From Sipunculus nudus (taxonomy: Eukaryota > Annelida > Sipuncula > Golfingiida > Sipunculidae): a stretch of 64,000 nt of DNA. The translations under genes were made by a program, and so were the position numbers. Shown here one piece after another: positions 24,081-36,670 of the stretch. The stretch spans positions 93,735,624 through 93,799,623 of the forward strand of contig CM049308.1 in assembly GCA_026874595.1 (NCBI GenBank), read 5' to 3'. The notes under the pieces are model-generated. The model worked only from the letters and a program-made list of their open reading frames with translations. It searched no databases and was not told the origin of the DNA. Every line of letters starts with the position of its first letter. Position 1 is the stretch's first letter.

Positions 24081-24260
24081 TAAATGTTTAGGTCCTCGGC
24101 TATATGAGTACGGGCAAGATTTTTAATACTAAATGTAACCATCAGCCTCGGTGAGTCAGTGTGTCACTGTACTGTTTATCAGACCATTGCTTAACGCAGC
24201 AGGCCGGTTTTAAAATGTGTCTCCAGCTCAGCCAATCAACGTGAGATATTCTGGTCCACA
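23711..24260 (+). mobile_element. Truncated copy of repeat element W
   Basis: Identical to the first ~540 bp of the element at 26348-27446 apart from its (TA)30 tract (24017-24076) and one T-run base. It ends at the tandem-duplication junction, not at an element end. Confidence 0.85.
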
Positions 24261-26651
24261 GAACTATTCTTTTGGCTATGGAGATGTCCTTGTCTATCAC
24301 GTATCCCAGGACCAGGGAAGCTTGATTATTTCGGGAAGTTTACTTCGATCGTCATCAAGACAGTCAACGCCCGACAAACTTTAATACCAAATTACATGCG
24401 GCAGTACCTGGATACGGGGGTCGAGAAGATTGGCCCGCTGTGTTCCCAGGCCGAGACGTTTGCACGGTCTATTTCGGACGTTTCGCATCACCTGCCGAAC
24501 TGGATTCGTGTGAAACATCTTGATGTCCGCTCGAAATTTTATGCGTGAATTCATGCAGCCAGCAATGTCGAATCTAACTATTTAGGATATGTACTTTACC
24601 GCCTCATTTACACATTCATTCCGAAAGTGAAGTACCAACATACGTCACAAATTTTTTTTTTCGTCATTTTAATCTTTATTTTTAATTGTTTTGCGTTACA
24701 ATCACTCAGTTGGCGAGTTCACCTTGTAAAAAATAAAGTTTGGTCAGATCTGTTTCAGTTTGGACATAAAATTATGCATGAAAATATTGGCACTTACTCC
24801 CATCGACTCCTGTTTCTAGACAAGGTCATTATGACGTATGAGGGAATTACCATCTAATGGATGTTTTAAGTAATTTGCATAGATCCCCCTGTTTAGGTTG
24901 TTTCATTGCATAAGATTCGCGTTTTGGTGGAATGACGAATCAGAGAAGAAACTCTCCCCAACAGGTATTCGGACTCCATTCCTATAAATAGCACGGATTT
25001 AACCATGCAGTTCAAGCAAATGGCGTCAACTGCGGAGAATTGCGGAGAAAAGGGGTTAATAATTTTATAAATATTGCTGGTAAGTTGTTGTGTATAATTT
25101 CAATATGGCTATAGAATTTCATTGGTACTGGAGTTCAACTTCCTGATTTATGACTAGAATAAATTTGCAAAATTTACATATTGAAATTTGTTATACCCAG
25201 TGCCGGGTACAGATTATTGGGTACAGGTGTGATGGCCATTTGCTCCGGGGTGATTAGGTACATCCTTGGCACGCATTAAAAACAAAATAAGCCTTGGGCA
25301 ATTTTTTGCTAATTAGCATAAACAAAATGGCCGCCAAAGCAAACGAAACTAACAATAATGCTATAATTAACCAAACATTAGACATATCAACCAATACATG
25401 GATTCCAGGGTATTATGACCCAGAGAAATCATGTCTGGTATTATTATATCCGTAATGACCAACGTAATTTTCAACCTACCCATCCGTTCAGCGTCCTTTG
25501 AGCGTGACGTATTAAAAGCACTTATGATAAAAGAATATGTAATTTATTTGTACTGTGCATTATGAAGGTTGTAGATACGAACGGACAAAGTTGTAATAAT
25601 TTTTCTCTCAAAATATTTATATATGATTATAGTGGGGTCAAAAAGCATTACATACAGCTGGGTCATACTTGAAATCCCCCTTTCTTTGCTCATTCCAAGT
25701 GTCAGAAATTGAGAAATTGATACAATTGCCATCATTTGACAGTCATAGAGAAACAGGTAGAAATATTTTTTTTAAATGCAGGTGATGGCCGTGGTGCTTG
25801 GAGGAAACAACAGCTGGAAATGACATCGCTGCTGGTATTTGACAGTCTCATAAATAGAGTAAAAAAACACGTAAATTTAGAAGAAAAAAATTCAGGTTAC
25901 GCAATGAGTCCAAAGCAACAGATGAAACTGTACATGATCTGTATGCAAAGCACGATTCATGGCAGTTCACCCGTTAATCATTGGAGCTTTTGTATCTTTT
26001 TTTATTATTATTTAAGCCAAACAACTCGGAGAATATACATCATAGTGATGTATACATCATTTCAGGTGTGCAAGGAGATTTTATAAGAACCTCCTGGGAT
26101 ATTACGTGGGAAGAGTCTAGTTCCAACGGCTGCGATTTGCGATCAGCTAGTGACAATGAACTGAAGCAGAACTTCTTTGTAAGAACAGAATTTGTAAATG
26201 AGAGACTCCAGCCGCGACCAGCGAATATGTTCATTGTTACTATGTTACTATATAACGGTCACATCCTATTAGCATCAATAACTAGACGGACGCCATGCAT
26301 GTTATGGAAGAGCACCGCAGGAAACCTCAGAGCACACAATATCCCGTGACTAGCCAAGTCAATGAAATGGCTCTGACAGAGATATCAAACGGGTCCTACT
26401 GTGCCGCACTTAGTGCCGGTACTGCAACCAGGCGGCAAATTACATAACTAATTACTACTCTCTGACCCTCTTATTTCATCGACTGGTAAACTTGGGTCGT
26501 TGCGGACAGTCAGCGCCACACATCCCCGCCTCGCTGAACTAAGGTCTTTCCTAGTGACGTAAGGAGTAATTATAACGGTCTTTCCAAGAATTTTTTTTTC
26601 AAAAACCAACATGGTTAATTCAGTAACCGCCTATTGTGGGCTTCCAGCTTG

Positions 26652-26708
<57 letters not shown>

Positions 26709-26888
26709 TAAATGTTTAGGTCCTCGGCTATATGAGTACGGGCAAGATTTTTAATACTAAATGTAACCATCAGCCTCGGTGAGTCAGTGTGTCACTGTAC
26801 TGTTTATCAGACCATTGCTTAACGCAGCAGGCCGGTTTTAAAATGTGTCTCCAGCTCAGCCAATCAACGTGAGATATTCTGGTCCACA
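24261..26888. repeat. Tandem duplication, copy 2 (2628 bp)
   Basis: Second copy of 21624-24260, in the same orientation and directly abutting. Its right end continues into the remainder of element W and then the 5' part of the broken GPCR copy. Its left end is the novel junction. A collapsed or mis-joined assembly is an alternative to a very young duplication. Confidence 0.95.
26202..26347 (-). pseudogene. GPCR pseudogene (third copy), TM3-TM4 part
   Basis: Same content as 23565-23710. On the minus strand it should directly follow 27447-27745; the two parts are separated by element W. The 10 bases AATATCCCGT at its edge (26338-26347) recur at 27447-27456, as expected for a target-site duplication. 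The receptor sequence after TM4 is not recognisable to the left. Confidence 0.8.
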
Positions 26889-27446
26889 CGCGACGAACGC
26901 AGTCAATTGTAAATCATGCACCTGCTGACTGAAACAATCACGACGTTCAGCGTGTTGGCAACTTAACAGTCGCAAGACTTTCATGTGTAACTTGAACACT
27001 AACAAATACACAGTACAAAATCGATGCGACATTGTCTACAATGCACTTAAATTTGGCCCATGGACGGTATGTTCGAACAGCAGAGATATATCATAGGACA
27101 CGAAAGTCCATATATGGACTTACTGAAAACATGCATGATTTCAGTGCGAATGTTTCCAAGCGGGTTGAGCTGTCTATAACCTATATATGGGACGCTGTTA
27201 GCCTCCTCATAGCAGCGATGCCATTCACAGGAGGCCAGGCGGCCTGATATGCAAATGCGACGAAATCGTCAGGAGCCTTGTGACGCCCTAACATGCAATT
27301 ATCAGGGATTTACCATACGGACTTTACAGGGCTTTAGTGATAAGAGCTAGAACTGAGTTACGTCGCCCTTATCGGTACATGGAGTCACGTTTCATTTGAA
27401 GCATTTTAGCAGTAAACATCAATACACTAAAGCCCAGGCAGGGCTA
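26348..27446 (+). mobile_element. Repeat element W inserted in a GPCR pseudogene
   Basis: A 1099-bp insert flanked by the direct repeat AATATCCCGT. It contains an internal (TA)26 tract (26653-26704), starts GACTAGCCAAGTCAATGAAA and ends with a small hairpin, AGCCC-AGGCA-GGGCT. A reverse copy lacking the last ~430 bp is at about 46840-47790, with a TA tract in the same place. No protein is encoded that I recognise, and no long terminal inverted repeats are visible. The 10-bp target duplication fits several DNA-transposon or retroelement classes. Confidence 0.7.
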
Positions 27447-27745
27447 AATATCCCGTATTGTAGCAGTGATGGTGACACATAACACACCACGAAGTAAACC
27501 ATTGTCATTCCAACTAGGAGATCCGCCAGCGCCAGGTCCAGCAACATAAAATTAGGGAATGCGGAGTAGACCTAAAGTAAATAAACTATCACTGAAATGC
27601 CAGGATATAACATCAGTATTGAGCCCTGGCACGATATAGCTTATCCTCTCAGTGGATGTCTTCAGTGTCCAGTCTATAGGTCTGATATCGCTCATGAAGT
27701 GTGGGCAAACATTATCCATTGTCCTAGAGAGCTTTATTGACTTGT
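27447..27745 (-). pseudogene. GPCR pseudogene (third copy), N-terminus to TM2
   Basis: Matches the first ~96 codons of the intact receptor: the start codon near 27721, the Ser/Thr-rich N-terminus with the ERISY block, TM1 remnants and the TM2 LALAD region. A deletion and frame breaks lie between TM1 and TM2. The receptor sequence resumes at 26347 after the W insertion. Confidence 0.85.
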
Positions 27746-28540
27746 CAAGAGAGACTTTACACTCGAATATCATACTTGGAACAGCTACCTTATGAACAGC
27801 TCCATTTTCACCTGAGGAAGGGGGCCGAGCACCCGAAAGCTTGTGTACAAGAACCTACACACAGCTAGTCTTTTTCAAAAGGTGTCAACCATTTACGTTA
27901 CTTTTAGGTTTAATACATATATGGATATAAAAAAAGAAGAAAATTGTTTCACTGGATGCAAGGTAAAAATATGATATCATAATGTTGAAGGAAACTTTAT
28001 AGTGTGCCTGATATTTTTAACAGGTGGCGCTCTGAGTGGGACCACAACTTAATTATTAACAGTGGAAGCCGTTATTTTCAGAGGGGTGGCAGGATTAATT
28101 AAAACGTATATAACTTTATATTCATAGAATATTCAATGTTAATGCACCACACTTAAGACCAGATATTCTTTAACAATTTTTCATTCAAATATATTTAAAT
28201 CTACTGGTTATCATTACAAAAAATATTATTGGAAGTGACTGGAATACTGTTTGAGCCATCCATCGATCAACGTGGTGGACATATTAATAACTCTCATAAT
28301 AATCATTTCGAAACAGATAAACGAATGGATGGAAGATCAAGATATTGTTGAAATATACAAGTCACGTGATAACCCAATTTGAACCATTTTTTTATAATTT
28401 AGACTTTTTAGGATTCAGTAATCTACAATCAGTAGATTTTGTTCCGGGATACAAAAGAGATTAGACAGCATTACTTTGAGTATAAAAAGTAACATTCATG
28501 TCAGAGAACCAGATTTTTAAAAGTTCAACAACTCATTTTT
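27746..28540. other. Intergenic; Penelope-like tail motif
   Basis: No gene. At 27811-27846 there is a stretch with CTGAGGAAGG and CCCGAAAGCTTG, similar to a motif common near the ends of Penelope-like elements. The rest is AT-rich. Confidence 0.3.
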
Positions 28541-28760
28541 ACAGGGCCAAATTTATGTGAAAATGATTATACAATGTATAAAAAATACTGAAAAATATAA
28601 TAAAGATTACGGTCCGTCCCTGTTCTGGGATACTAAAAAATGGTCATTAAAGGAACAAGAATTAGGTATTCCCGGCATAAAACGAAATAAAACTAGATTA
28701 CGGGTAGTCGACAAGCGACTACGTGTATCCGCCGAAACCAGAGTGGGACGGGTGAAATGA
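28541..28760 (+). mobile_element. Possible endonuclease-RT linker fragment of an L1-like LINE
   Basis: A short open frame reads like the region between endonuclease and RT in L1-type ORF2, with NKDYGPSLFWD followed by basic residues. It has the same strand as the RT fragment that begins ~900 bp further on. The resemblance is brief and may be chance. Confidence 0.3.
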
Positions 28761-28799
28761 GGCATGAATTGAGTGGCAAGGGGAAACAGAAAGAGGTGT

Positions 28800-29420
28800 G
28801 TTGCATATAAGCATGGATGTCTGCAGCCGAAATGTGTATGTAGGTGGTGCCACCTGCCACAAAATCCAGAAAGTTATCCAAGTTGTATACAATTGCAAAT
28901 TTTAGGCAGATAAGTCAAACTACTGCCGAGATATGATTGATTTTATCACACGGCAGATAAACAGACGGTTGCTGCGCAAAACTGGTTGCAGGTGGCGCCA
29001 CCAGTTTTGTGTATGATAAAGGGCTATGTGAGATCTTATACATGCAAAATTTCAGGAGGATACGTCAAACCAGTCTTGAGATATAAGCCTTGATGTCTGC
29101 AGCCTGAACGTGAATGTAGGTGGCGCCACCTGTCATAAATTCATCAAAGCTATCCAGGATGAATACACATGCAAAATTCCAGGTGAATAAGTTCATTCCC
29201 TGCAGAAATATAAGTGATTTTATCCTAAGGCAGATGAACAGATGGACGCTTTGCAAAAATGGTTGCAGGTGGCGCCATCATTTTTATGTATGTATTAAAC
29301 CTATCCAAGGCTTACATTCGTGCAAATTTTTTCCTGATCGGTCAAACGGTTCCCGAGATATGTGGGTTCGTGTGTGGAAACAGACGCACAAATGGACGCT
29401 GGGCAGAGAGGAAAGGTCAG
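28800..29420. repeat. Array of ~140-bp units carrying GGTGGCGCCACC, ABAB order
   Basis: Four units, each with the palindrome GGTGGCGCCACC or a one-base variant (28843, 28991, 29119, 29268). Units 1 and 3 share GATGTCTGCAGCC; units 2 and 4 share a CGGCAGAT..AACAGA..GGTTGCA block. The true repeat is therefore a ~276-bp dimer. Related units occur at 61020-61400. Confidence 0.8.
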
Positions 29421-29524
29421 AGGTCACCTAAAACTTAGGGTGCAGCAGTTCACATGCGACCCGATCATAATTATGAATTTTAAAACATTCTGCCCGGTGG
29501 TTACGGAGGAGTTCTCCGGAAACC

Positions 29525-29552
29525 TTTGCGGCGGCGGCGGCGGCGGCGGTGG
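29525..29552. repeat. (GGC)n microsatellite
   Basis: About eight GGC/GCG triplets with one T interruption. Confidence 0.9.
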
Positions 29553-29639
29553 CGTGCAACTGAAAACATAGTAAAACTCTGTTTTGGCGGATACAATAAA
29601 GAAATTGGGGAAAAAATGACAAAACCTAGATATTTCAAA

Positions 29640-30830
29640 TGCTACAAAAATAGTCTAGAATCTATCTGATGTGAGCAGGGCCATATCAAAAGTTAAGATG
29701 TTAGATGATACGAGGAAAGCCAACTGAATACTTCTTTAATTCGCAGAAGCGTATTTACAACCTAAAAGTTTAGAAAAAAATAAATAGCAAAATAGTATCT
29801 GAACTTAATGAATTTTTAAAAACGCCCAAAAAATCTTCAGTCATCTTTACATATCTAACAAAAGGAATACTTGATAAAAATATTAAATATTTTTATGTCA
29901 AAATATATGGATAAAATGGCAAAAAATAGCACAGACTGGGCAAGAGAAAGTGAGGAGCATGAACTGTTGAACAGCTTAAAGAATATAAAAAAATTGTTAA
30001 ATCCCCAGGCAGCAATGGCCTCACTGCTGACATTTATTACTTTTATGATGTTAAATATTATTTTATTGAAGCTTTTTCACTGACTCAGAGAAAATGTATA
30101 CTAAGTTTTCTCCCAGAATATGAGAGGAAAAATCTGTTTTATGATTATCACTAAAACATTACCTAATAGAGTAAAAAGCATTCCTCGAGAGTTCATTCAT
30201 GAAAACCAGGCAAGCTTGTAACATATGATGACCAGAATATTAATTACAATGTTAATGGAAGTAGACTTTGAAAAAAAAGTGTTCGATTACTTTGTTTTTC
30301 ATATTTTAACAATTATGAATTTTGAGTGTAATACCATATCGATGATAAAACCTTTAACAAAAACATCAGTTGTGTTATAAATTATTGATGGTTTTTCACC
30401 CCCCCCCCCCTTTCGTGTTACGAGAGGTGTACGGCAAAGATGCCCATTATCTCCGTACTTGTTTGTCTTAGGAATTAGGAACCGTTAGCGATAGAATCTG
30501 AAGCATGATGATGATGTAGAATGTAAAATATTTCAATACGCAGATGACACGGCATTGTTTATATATATTTATATAGGGATAGAAAAAATATTTAAAATAT
30601 TCAATGATATGTACTAAGAGAAACTTTCACCAATTGGTAAAAAAAACTAGTTGAAAAGCTGTGTATTCTTTCACGTATTCTTTACCGTTTATTTACCAAT
30701 CGGTTTTACTTTCTTCATGTAAAGCTTTATTGAAACAGATTAAGACACGTATTAATATTTATATGGGGGAAATATTTAGATTTAATAAATAAAGATTAAT
30801 TGGGACTAAGAAAAAAGGGGGACTAAATAT
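29640..30830 (+). mobile_element. Degenerate L1-like LINE, RT domain
   Basis: Across frameshifts the plus strand reads GKPTEYFFN, then SLKNIK..KSPGSNGLTA, then RVTRGVRQRCPLSPYLFVL (about 30411-30470), then the catalytic YADDT (about 30538-30552). A post-RT IKTRI and LIGTKKKGGLN follow (about 30740-30826). This order is that of L1/Tx1-type ORF2. Many stops make it dead. Its C-terminal part appears at 38924-39469. The segment from 30375 onward is repeated at 36829. Confidence 0.8.
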
Positions 30831-31417
30831 TTCATAATTCATAAAGATGGCAACAGGACAACTACCCCCCCCCCCCCCACCCCCGGACAATTACCTCCAG
30901 GACAATTACCCCCTGGACAATTACCCCCCGGACAATTTCCCCCAGGACAATTACCCTCTTGGACAACTACCACCCAGACAACTACTCCCCGGACCATTAC
31001 CCCCCCCTACAATTACCCCCCCCCCCCCCCGGACAACTACCCCCTGGACAATTACCCACATGGTATAAATTACACATTTAAAGTACACGTTATACATTTA
31101 AATATATTCTGTGTTGCTAATGAGTAGTACAGAATGCCAAAAAATCATATAGTTAATGGCAAACAAAAAATAAAAAGAAAATCACTTTGGATAATAATAT
31201 CATGCTATTGCTTATTATGACATTACTTATAATGATAAAAAATCCATCAAAAATGGATCAGAATGAATGGTATCCCTATTTGAATGGAATTCTATTGTAA
31301 GCTTGCGGGTGGTTGATTATGAGGTCGTAGTCTTGAGTTGATTTGGGCAGTATAAGGTAGCGCAGATCGCTGGTGGTCATGGACCATCCCCACAGAGGCG
31401 GGTATACGTTGTTCACC
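30375..31417 (+). repeat. Left >1-kb direct repeat flanking the minus-strand LINE
   Basis: Aligns with 36829-37973 in the same orientation, from TTATAAAT(T/C)ATTGATGG to GAGGCGGGTATAC. It includes the L1-like RT end, a 15-bp minisatellite and a 3' block. The left copy has internal deletions relative to the right copy (near 30490 and 31324) and a shorter minisatellite. The repeat edges coincide with the LINE edges. Confidence 0.85.
30853..31057. repeat. 15-bp minisatellite, array 1
   Basis: Units of GGACAATTACCCCCC or GGACAACTACCCCCC with expanded C runs. The complementary strand has regularly spaced G blocks able to form quadruplexes. The DNYPP-type reading frame is a by-product. Confidence 0.9.
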
Positions 31418-31653
31418 TTTATTTCCTGCGACAAAGCGAAGATCAACATACAAAATGTCAATACAGAAGTAATACAAAACCATTGCAAATTACAAACCAA
31501 TAATCAGAAAGGTGAAATAGTAAAACATTTCATGTTATATGGCATACAGGCAATTAATATGTTATTTGTTAATGATCAAGATAGTTCATGAAGAATCTTC
31601 TTAGACTCTTTAAAGAAAAGGGAGACCTCGTTTAGTAAAGCGGCTGAATAGTG

Positions 31654-34600
31654 TTAGAGTTCGGAAGATTCATTTAATCCACATACAATGCCCGCTTTTA
31701 TCAAGGCTTTTGCGAGGTCAATGTCCGACAGGGCAACCAATTGTGCCTCAACCTGAACGGGTAATTTATCACTAATAAAGTTCCACATATTTTCTCTCTG
31801 GTTAATTGTAGCAGTGCAGGATTCAACTATATGCACTACTGCATTAAAATACGATGACAAAAGAACTGATGTTGCATATTAAAATTTTCCAGATTCACAA
31901 GTAGCTGCGCTAAGTACCTGAACCGAAGCAATGTTCCAGGTATCTGACTTGATGTTACCCACAGAGCAGACGGCGAGAAGCGATCACCATGAACCTCGAA
32001 AAAATTACTTAAGGTCAAATCTCGGGAAACGCTAAATTCATGCATGGTATACTCATAGTTTACAATACTTTCAATTACTTTACATCTCCATTCGTTCCTG
32101 TTTGGAAAGGGTTCACAACCGATTAAGCAGTTATTAATGGTATCAAGCAGTTCGTATTTATTTAACAGTCGATATATGTCGGCGGTAATTCCGTATATTT
32201 TAAGACTTTTATTCAATAAGAAGTTAATGAAACGGTATATCACGATTTTCTTGCAAGGATTTGAAATGATTAATCTATACAAGTTACCAAAAATTAGCTT
32301 TGCTTTATCAATAAAAGATTCTAAATAGGGTATACCTACCATTGATAAAGCAATACTAGTTCTAACAGCAGGCTTGAAGTCCTGAGAAATCTCCACACAA
32401 AACCTGTGAAATCTTTCCAATATCAAGAGTTCGGTCTTATTTAAATTATTCCATAGCTCGCAGCCAAATCAGGCACCAGGAATTACAATCTGTTTGTAAA
32501 GCAACATGCACGAAAGTGGGTTTAAACCCTTTGGCCGAACACAGATACCAGCCAATGACAGAAAAGATCCTTTCCCCCTAAGACACGCGTTAGCAACAGA
32601 TTGTTTGTGGGTGGAGTCAGTCTGCAAATGTTCACCAAGATGCAAGTGACTCCTCGCCTGTCGAATCAAGTCCTGTCCTAAATACCACGCTCGCTTTGAA
32701 TAATATTTATTAAACATTAAAACACTCTCCCCAAACGTCAGTCTTACTGATTTTTGGGGTTGAAGTTTAAACGCCATTTTGAACTGTGAGCATAGCATAT
32801 ATTGATCATATTGAAGACCCTGGGGTGAAGGCGAGAGTAGCGCAACATCATCAGCCTGTACTGGAGAACCCACATAAGTATCGGCAATGCAGGTTCCAAA
32901 TTTAGAATATCGTAATTCTTCTAAGAGATCATTTATGTACACCAAAAACCATCAGGGTGATAAGACCCCACCGTGCCGTGCAGACTGTTTAACACTGAAC
33001 CATCTAATTATATAGCTATCCACCTAAACCGCGCTCTGAACATTGGTATAGGAAGAAACAATAAGCCTCCAAAATTTACCCTTAATTCCTAAACTGAAAA
33101 TCTTATACAGAAGGCCATCGTGCCATACTGAATTAAAAGCTCTCTGATTATCGAGGCAGCACAGATATATTTTAGATCCTTTTTCTCTGAAATATGAAAT
33201 ATCTTCTTGATCTATAAAAGAAGCATGTAATGAGGACATTTGTTTTTGGTAAGCAAATTGTAGACTGTCGGGAAACTGGATCTGATTCACCTTTATAAAT
33301 TTCAAGAAAAGTTCAAGTAATATTTTTTCGAAAACCTTATAAACAAGAGACAGGAGTGAAATTCCTCTGTGTGTATCCGGTTTTGTACTGTTTCCTTTCC
33401 CTTTTGGTATGGTTACAATAAAGCCGCGCTTCAAGCGAACTGGAATTTCTTCCGTGTACAACATTAAATTGAAAAGGTGACAAAGATGATCCGTCAATGC
33501 ATTCCCACCAAAAATGAGGTGCTCATTTGTTACACGATCAAGACTGCCGGATTTCCCTCTTTTAAGGGCCTTCACCGCAATGCGCACTTCTAGTGGTGTT
33601 ACAGCGCCATCTAGGAGCTTGTTGCTTCAACTAAATGATACCTTTTTCATGTGGCCAACTTGCTCGACCACGTTGTGATAACAGCCCCCATCAAAATGAT
33701 TTTGCTGTTTAGGGGTATATATATTTTCGAAATAGTCAGCCCACCCTTCTGCAGTATCTTGTGGATTATACGAAATATGACCTGGAGTGAAAGAGATACC
33801 CCCTATATGTTTACGTTTAATCTTTTTCTCTGTTTAACCATTGTCCAAAATCTGTTCATATCAAGTTCTGAGTTATCGTGCAGCTCTTGGAAGAGCTCTT
33901 CCTCGGCAACTTTATGAATATGCCTCATTGCATGTCTGAATTCACATTTTGCTTGTTTATACGAACGATATTCACTGCACTCCCAGCCAAGTGGTCTCCC
34001 CGCTTCCAACCATTTTATTCGTGCGAATCTCATCACGTCATGTTTAGGTTTTCCATTTTGGATTAAGGTACTTTTTAAATTTTTGGGGCGGTATAGTGCA
34101 GTTCGCACTCACATGTAAACAATTTGTTAAGTTTTTGTAATAATCTTCCAAAGTAGCTTCGTTACAATTTGCTTTATCCGGTCTGGACAGCTTGTTTAGG
34201 TTAGCTTGTAGCACACAGGTGTAACTATTTTTTGTTTGAACGGGAGTTACATTTTTTTCCAGTGCAGGGATCCCGTTTGAAGTGGCATGGGTTGAGGAAC
34301 ACAAATACATATGCTGAGATTAACTGCCATAGGAAGGTGGTCAGAATGGTTAAGTTCGTGGTCATCGTAAATTCTAGACTTTAAAATTTGACTTTCTATT
34401 TGTGGTTCCACCAGAATATGATCGATCAATGTTCGATTGCCGCTTACACCCACGTCATAAGTATAGGATGGACCTTCACGCATTGGATGAATCATCATAG
34501 ATATCATATTGGCGTCTTTTAGAAAATATTGAAATATACCCGCTCGTCCCTTGCTACAAGATGGCTGACATAAATTACAATTTAGATCTCCCATGAATAT

Positions 34601-35058
34601 CACATGACCAATAGAACAGTATTCGTTATAATGTTCATAAAGTAATTCAGATTCCGCCATATATGTACCTAAACTATGATTGGTGCTTGGTAAATAAACC
34701 TGAAATATACAAAGTGAGAAAGAACCACAGTTAACTCGAATACCTACAACAAAATCGTACACTTCATCTATTGGAATAATTGACACGGCATGTTTAAGAG
34801 ACTTTCTCCAAAACAGACACACCACCCTTACCACGTCTTTATGGATCTAAAGGGTCCAGGCTGCTGTCAGCCAACATGACAGCTGAAGTTGTTATTTATA
34901 GTTTCGAGAAAGTGTAAGTTGTCTTTAAACAACCGATGTTCTGCTAACCCAAGAACAAAGGTTTTGGGGTCATCGAGCAGCTCAGCTACGTACAAGCTAC
35001 TGGACATAACACCCAAGCAATTATACGACACTATTTATATACTATTTGGTTCAGCCAT
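31654..35058 (-). pseudogene. LINE ORF2: endonuclease and reverse transcriptase, broken
   Basis: The reading starts at an ATG near 35058 (MAEPNS, then a stop at codon 8). An APE-type endonuclease follows with LAEH early, GDLN in the middle (34590s) and SDHLP near its end (34336). A basic linker comes next, then the RT at about 33590-32470. RT landmarks are KSGSLDRV, FIVTIPKGKG, the A motif LDNQRAFNSVWHD, the block GGVLSP..VYINDL, and QADDVALLS in place of the usual YADD. The C-terminal part with WNNLNKTELLILE continues to about 31654. Stops or frameshifts occur near 34.84, 34.25, 33.65, 32.95 and 32.45 kb. The QADD variant may be decay or a lineage feature. Confidence 0.85.
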
Positions 35059-35253
35059 TACTAAAGAGTAGAATAAATATCTCAAAATTGTCTGGTATAG
35101 ATGCACTAGAACATTTGGTTAAATATACAGTGGCCAAAGCTCGAGTTTCCACCATAGCAAGAAACAATTTAAAACAAAACTTGTCTATCTAATGAGGGTG
35201 GCGAGTGTACCATAATCTGATATATGCGTCCTTTGGCCAAAAACTACCAGACT

Positions 35254-36670
35254 CTAACTGATCACAAGTCGTGTCCCAAACTCTGACCTTGGCACAGACA
35301 TATCCTGGGATTTTTTTTCAGGATAAATACGCAAATCTATCAACTCTACATTTTTCCTTTTGATGTACGATATCAAATCATCATACGAAACACAGTTTTC
35401 TATTTTACCGACGTAACAGTCCACTGTATGTCTGTCACGGTCTCCGCCCCGTCTCAGCGAATCACCAGTGAACGAGCCTTCTATTGTATCAGTATTCCTA
35501 TTGTTATACGTGCGTGTGTGGAAAATGTCATCCTTGTTTAGAGATGCCCGTGAACTTGCCATCCCATTCTGCGCAGTATCAGATGAATTCAAATGACTGA
35601 TTAACTGCTGCACACTCGATCAAGTATCAGAATGCCGTCCTGATATCTGGCGTCCATGTTGAAGGGCATCCGCATAGGGTCTGCTTTCTGGTGAGAAAAA
35701 GCGTGATTCTATTTCCGCAATTTTTGCACGCAAAAATTTCAGTGATGTTATTGCGGATTCTGCCTTATGGGCACAGTCTTGGATGTCGTTTTCTGCAGAC
35801 CGGAGCCTTCCATAAGACAATCTGATGTCATTTCCAGTCTTCAAACGATCAGTTACAGCCTCATTTGTCATTTCTTCTTCACATCCCTTCACATTATTGA
35901 TTAAACTGGAATCTTTTGCTAAATCATCCTTCACACCTCTCACAAAAATTTCGAAGGTAGAGCGCATCATGCCAAGTTCATCAAAGCACATTTTAATATC
36001 ATTTTTCATGTCTACCATCTCTGCACTTAACTGAGCCAATTCAACGGATTGTTTAGCAACGTCATCCTTCACGTCATTCAAGCTTTGAATAGAAAATCGT
36101 AGGCCTCAATTTCTTCATTACATCGACTTATTTCACCATTTTTATCTGTGATTTCTTGTTTTATTTCAGACACAGTATCAGAGAACAACTGTTTAATATT
36201 TGCACACTCCGACTGAATTTCTACCAGTTTCACAGCGTGAAGAGCTACTTTATCAGACAGGCTGCTACAACTGTCAAAAGGAAAACGAGGGTGATCAGAG
36301 GGTTTACCGCAGGTTTCAATTATAATACTGCCGCTAGATTTGCTCGTTTTGTGAGTACGTAAGGACTTTGTGAACCACAGCATCTTTTGGATCTGTGTTG
36401 AAATCCTCAAGAATTTTAACAATAATGTCCGAGACAGGCCTCTCACGATTCTCCATTCAACATTTGCATGAGCGGCCCCACATTCAACAGTTCATGTGAT
36501 TGCGCAGTAATGTTAACAACGAAGGTATTCATGTTGATCTCACTGCCCAGCGGGCAAAAAAGGCTTTTACAAACGTGTGTCCAGGGAAAATCAGCCAGGC
36601 GTGACTTAGTATCAGATTCAAGAAAATAATTTTCAGAAGAATGAACGTATAATATTTGTCCGACACTCAC
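35254..36670 (-). pseudogene. LINE ORF1 (coiled coil plus RRM-like tail), broken
   Basis: Three frame-broken segments. The first ends in an MLNGE region; the frame that continues it best reads PVSDIIVKILEDFN. The middle (36446-35620) is heptad-rich with many D, E and K and is predicted coiled coil (VELAQLSAEMVDMKNDIKM). The last (35613-35254) has YVGKIENCVSYDDLISYI, typical of the RRM-like C-terminal domain of CR1/L2-group ORF1 proteins. It would act as the RNA-binding partner of ORF2. Not functional here. Confidence 0.7.

Larger units (their letters stand above)
21624..24260. repeat. Tandem duplication, copy 1 (2637 bp)
   Basis: Head-to-tail duplicate of 24261-26888. The differences I found are one substitution (T-to-N codon change in a small frame near 22047/24684), a 10- versus 9-base T run, and 60 versus 52 bases of TA repeat. 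The junction shows only a CA microhomology. The unit holds the unassigned frames, a GPCR pseudogene piece and the first half of repeat element W. Copy 2 continues into the rest of W, so it holds the ancestral right junction. Confidence 0.95.

Noticed and set aside
27811-27860. Hammerhead ribozyme of a Penelope-like element
   Set aside because: The core reads CTGAGGA rather than CTGATGA, the stem is imperfect, and no proper cleavage-site triplet follows GAAA. At most a decayed remnant.
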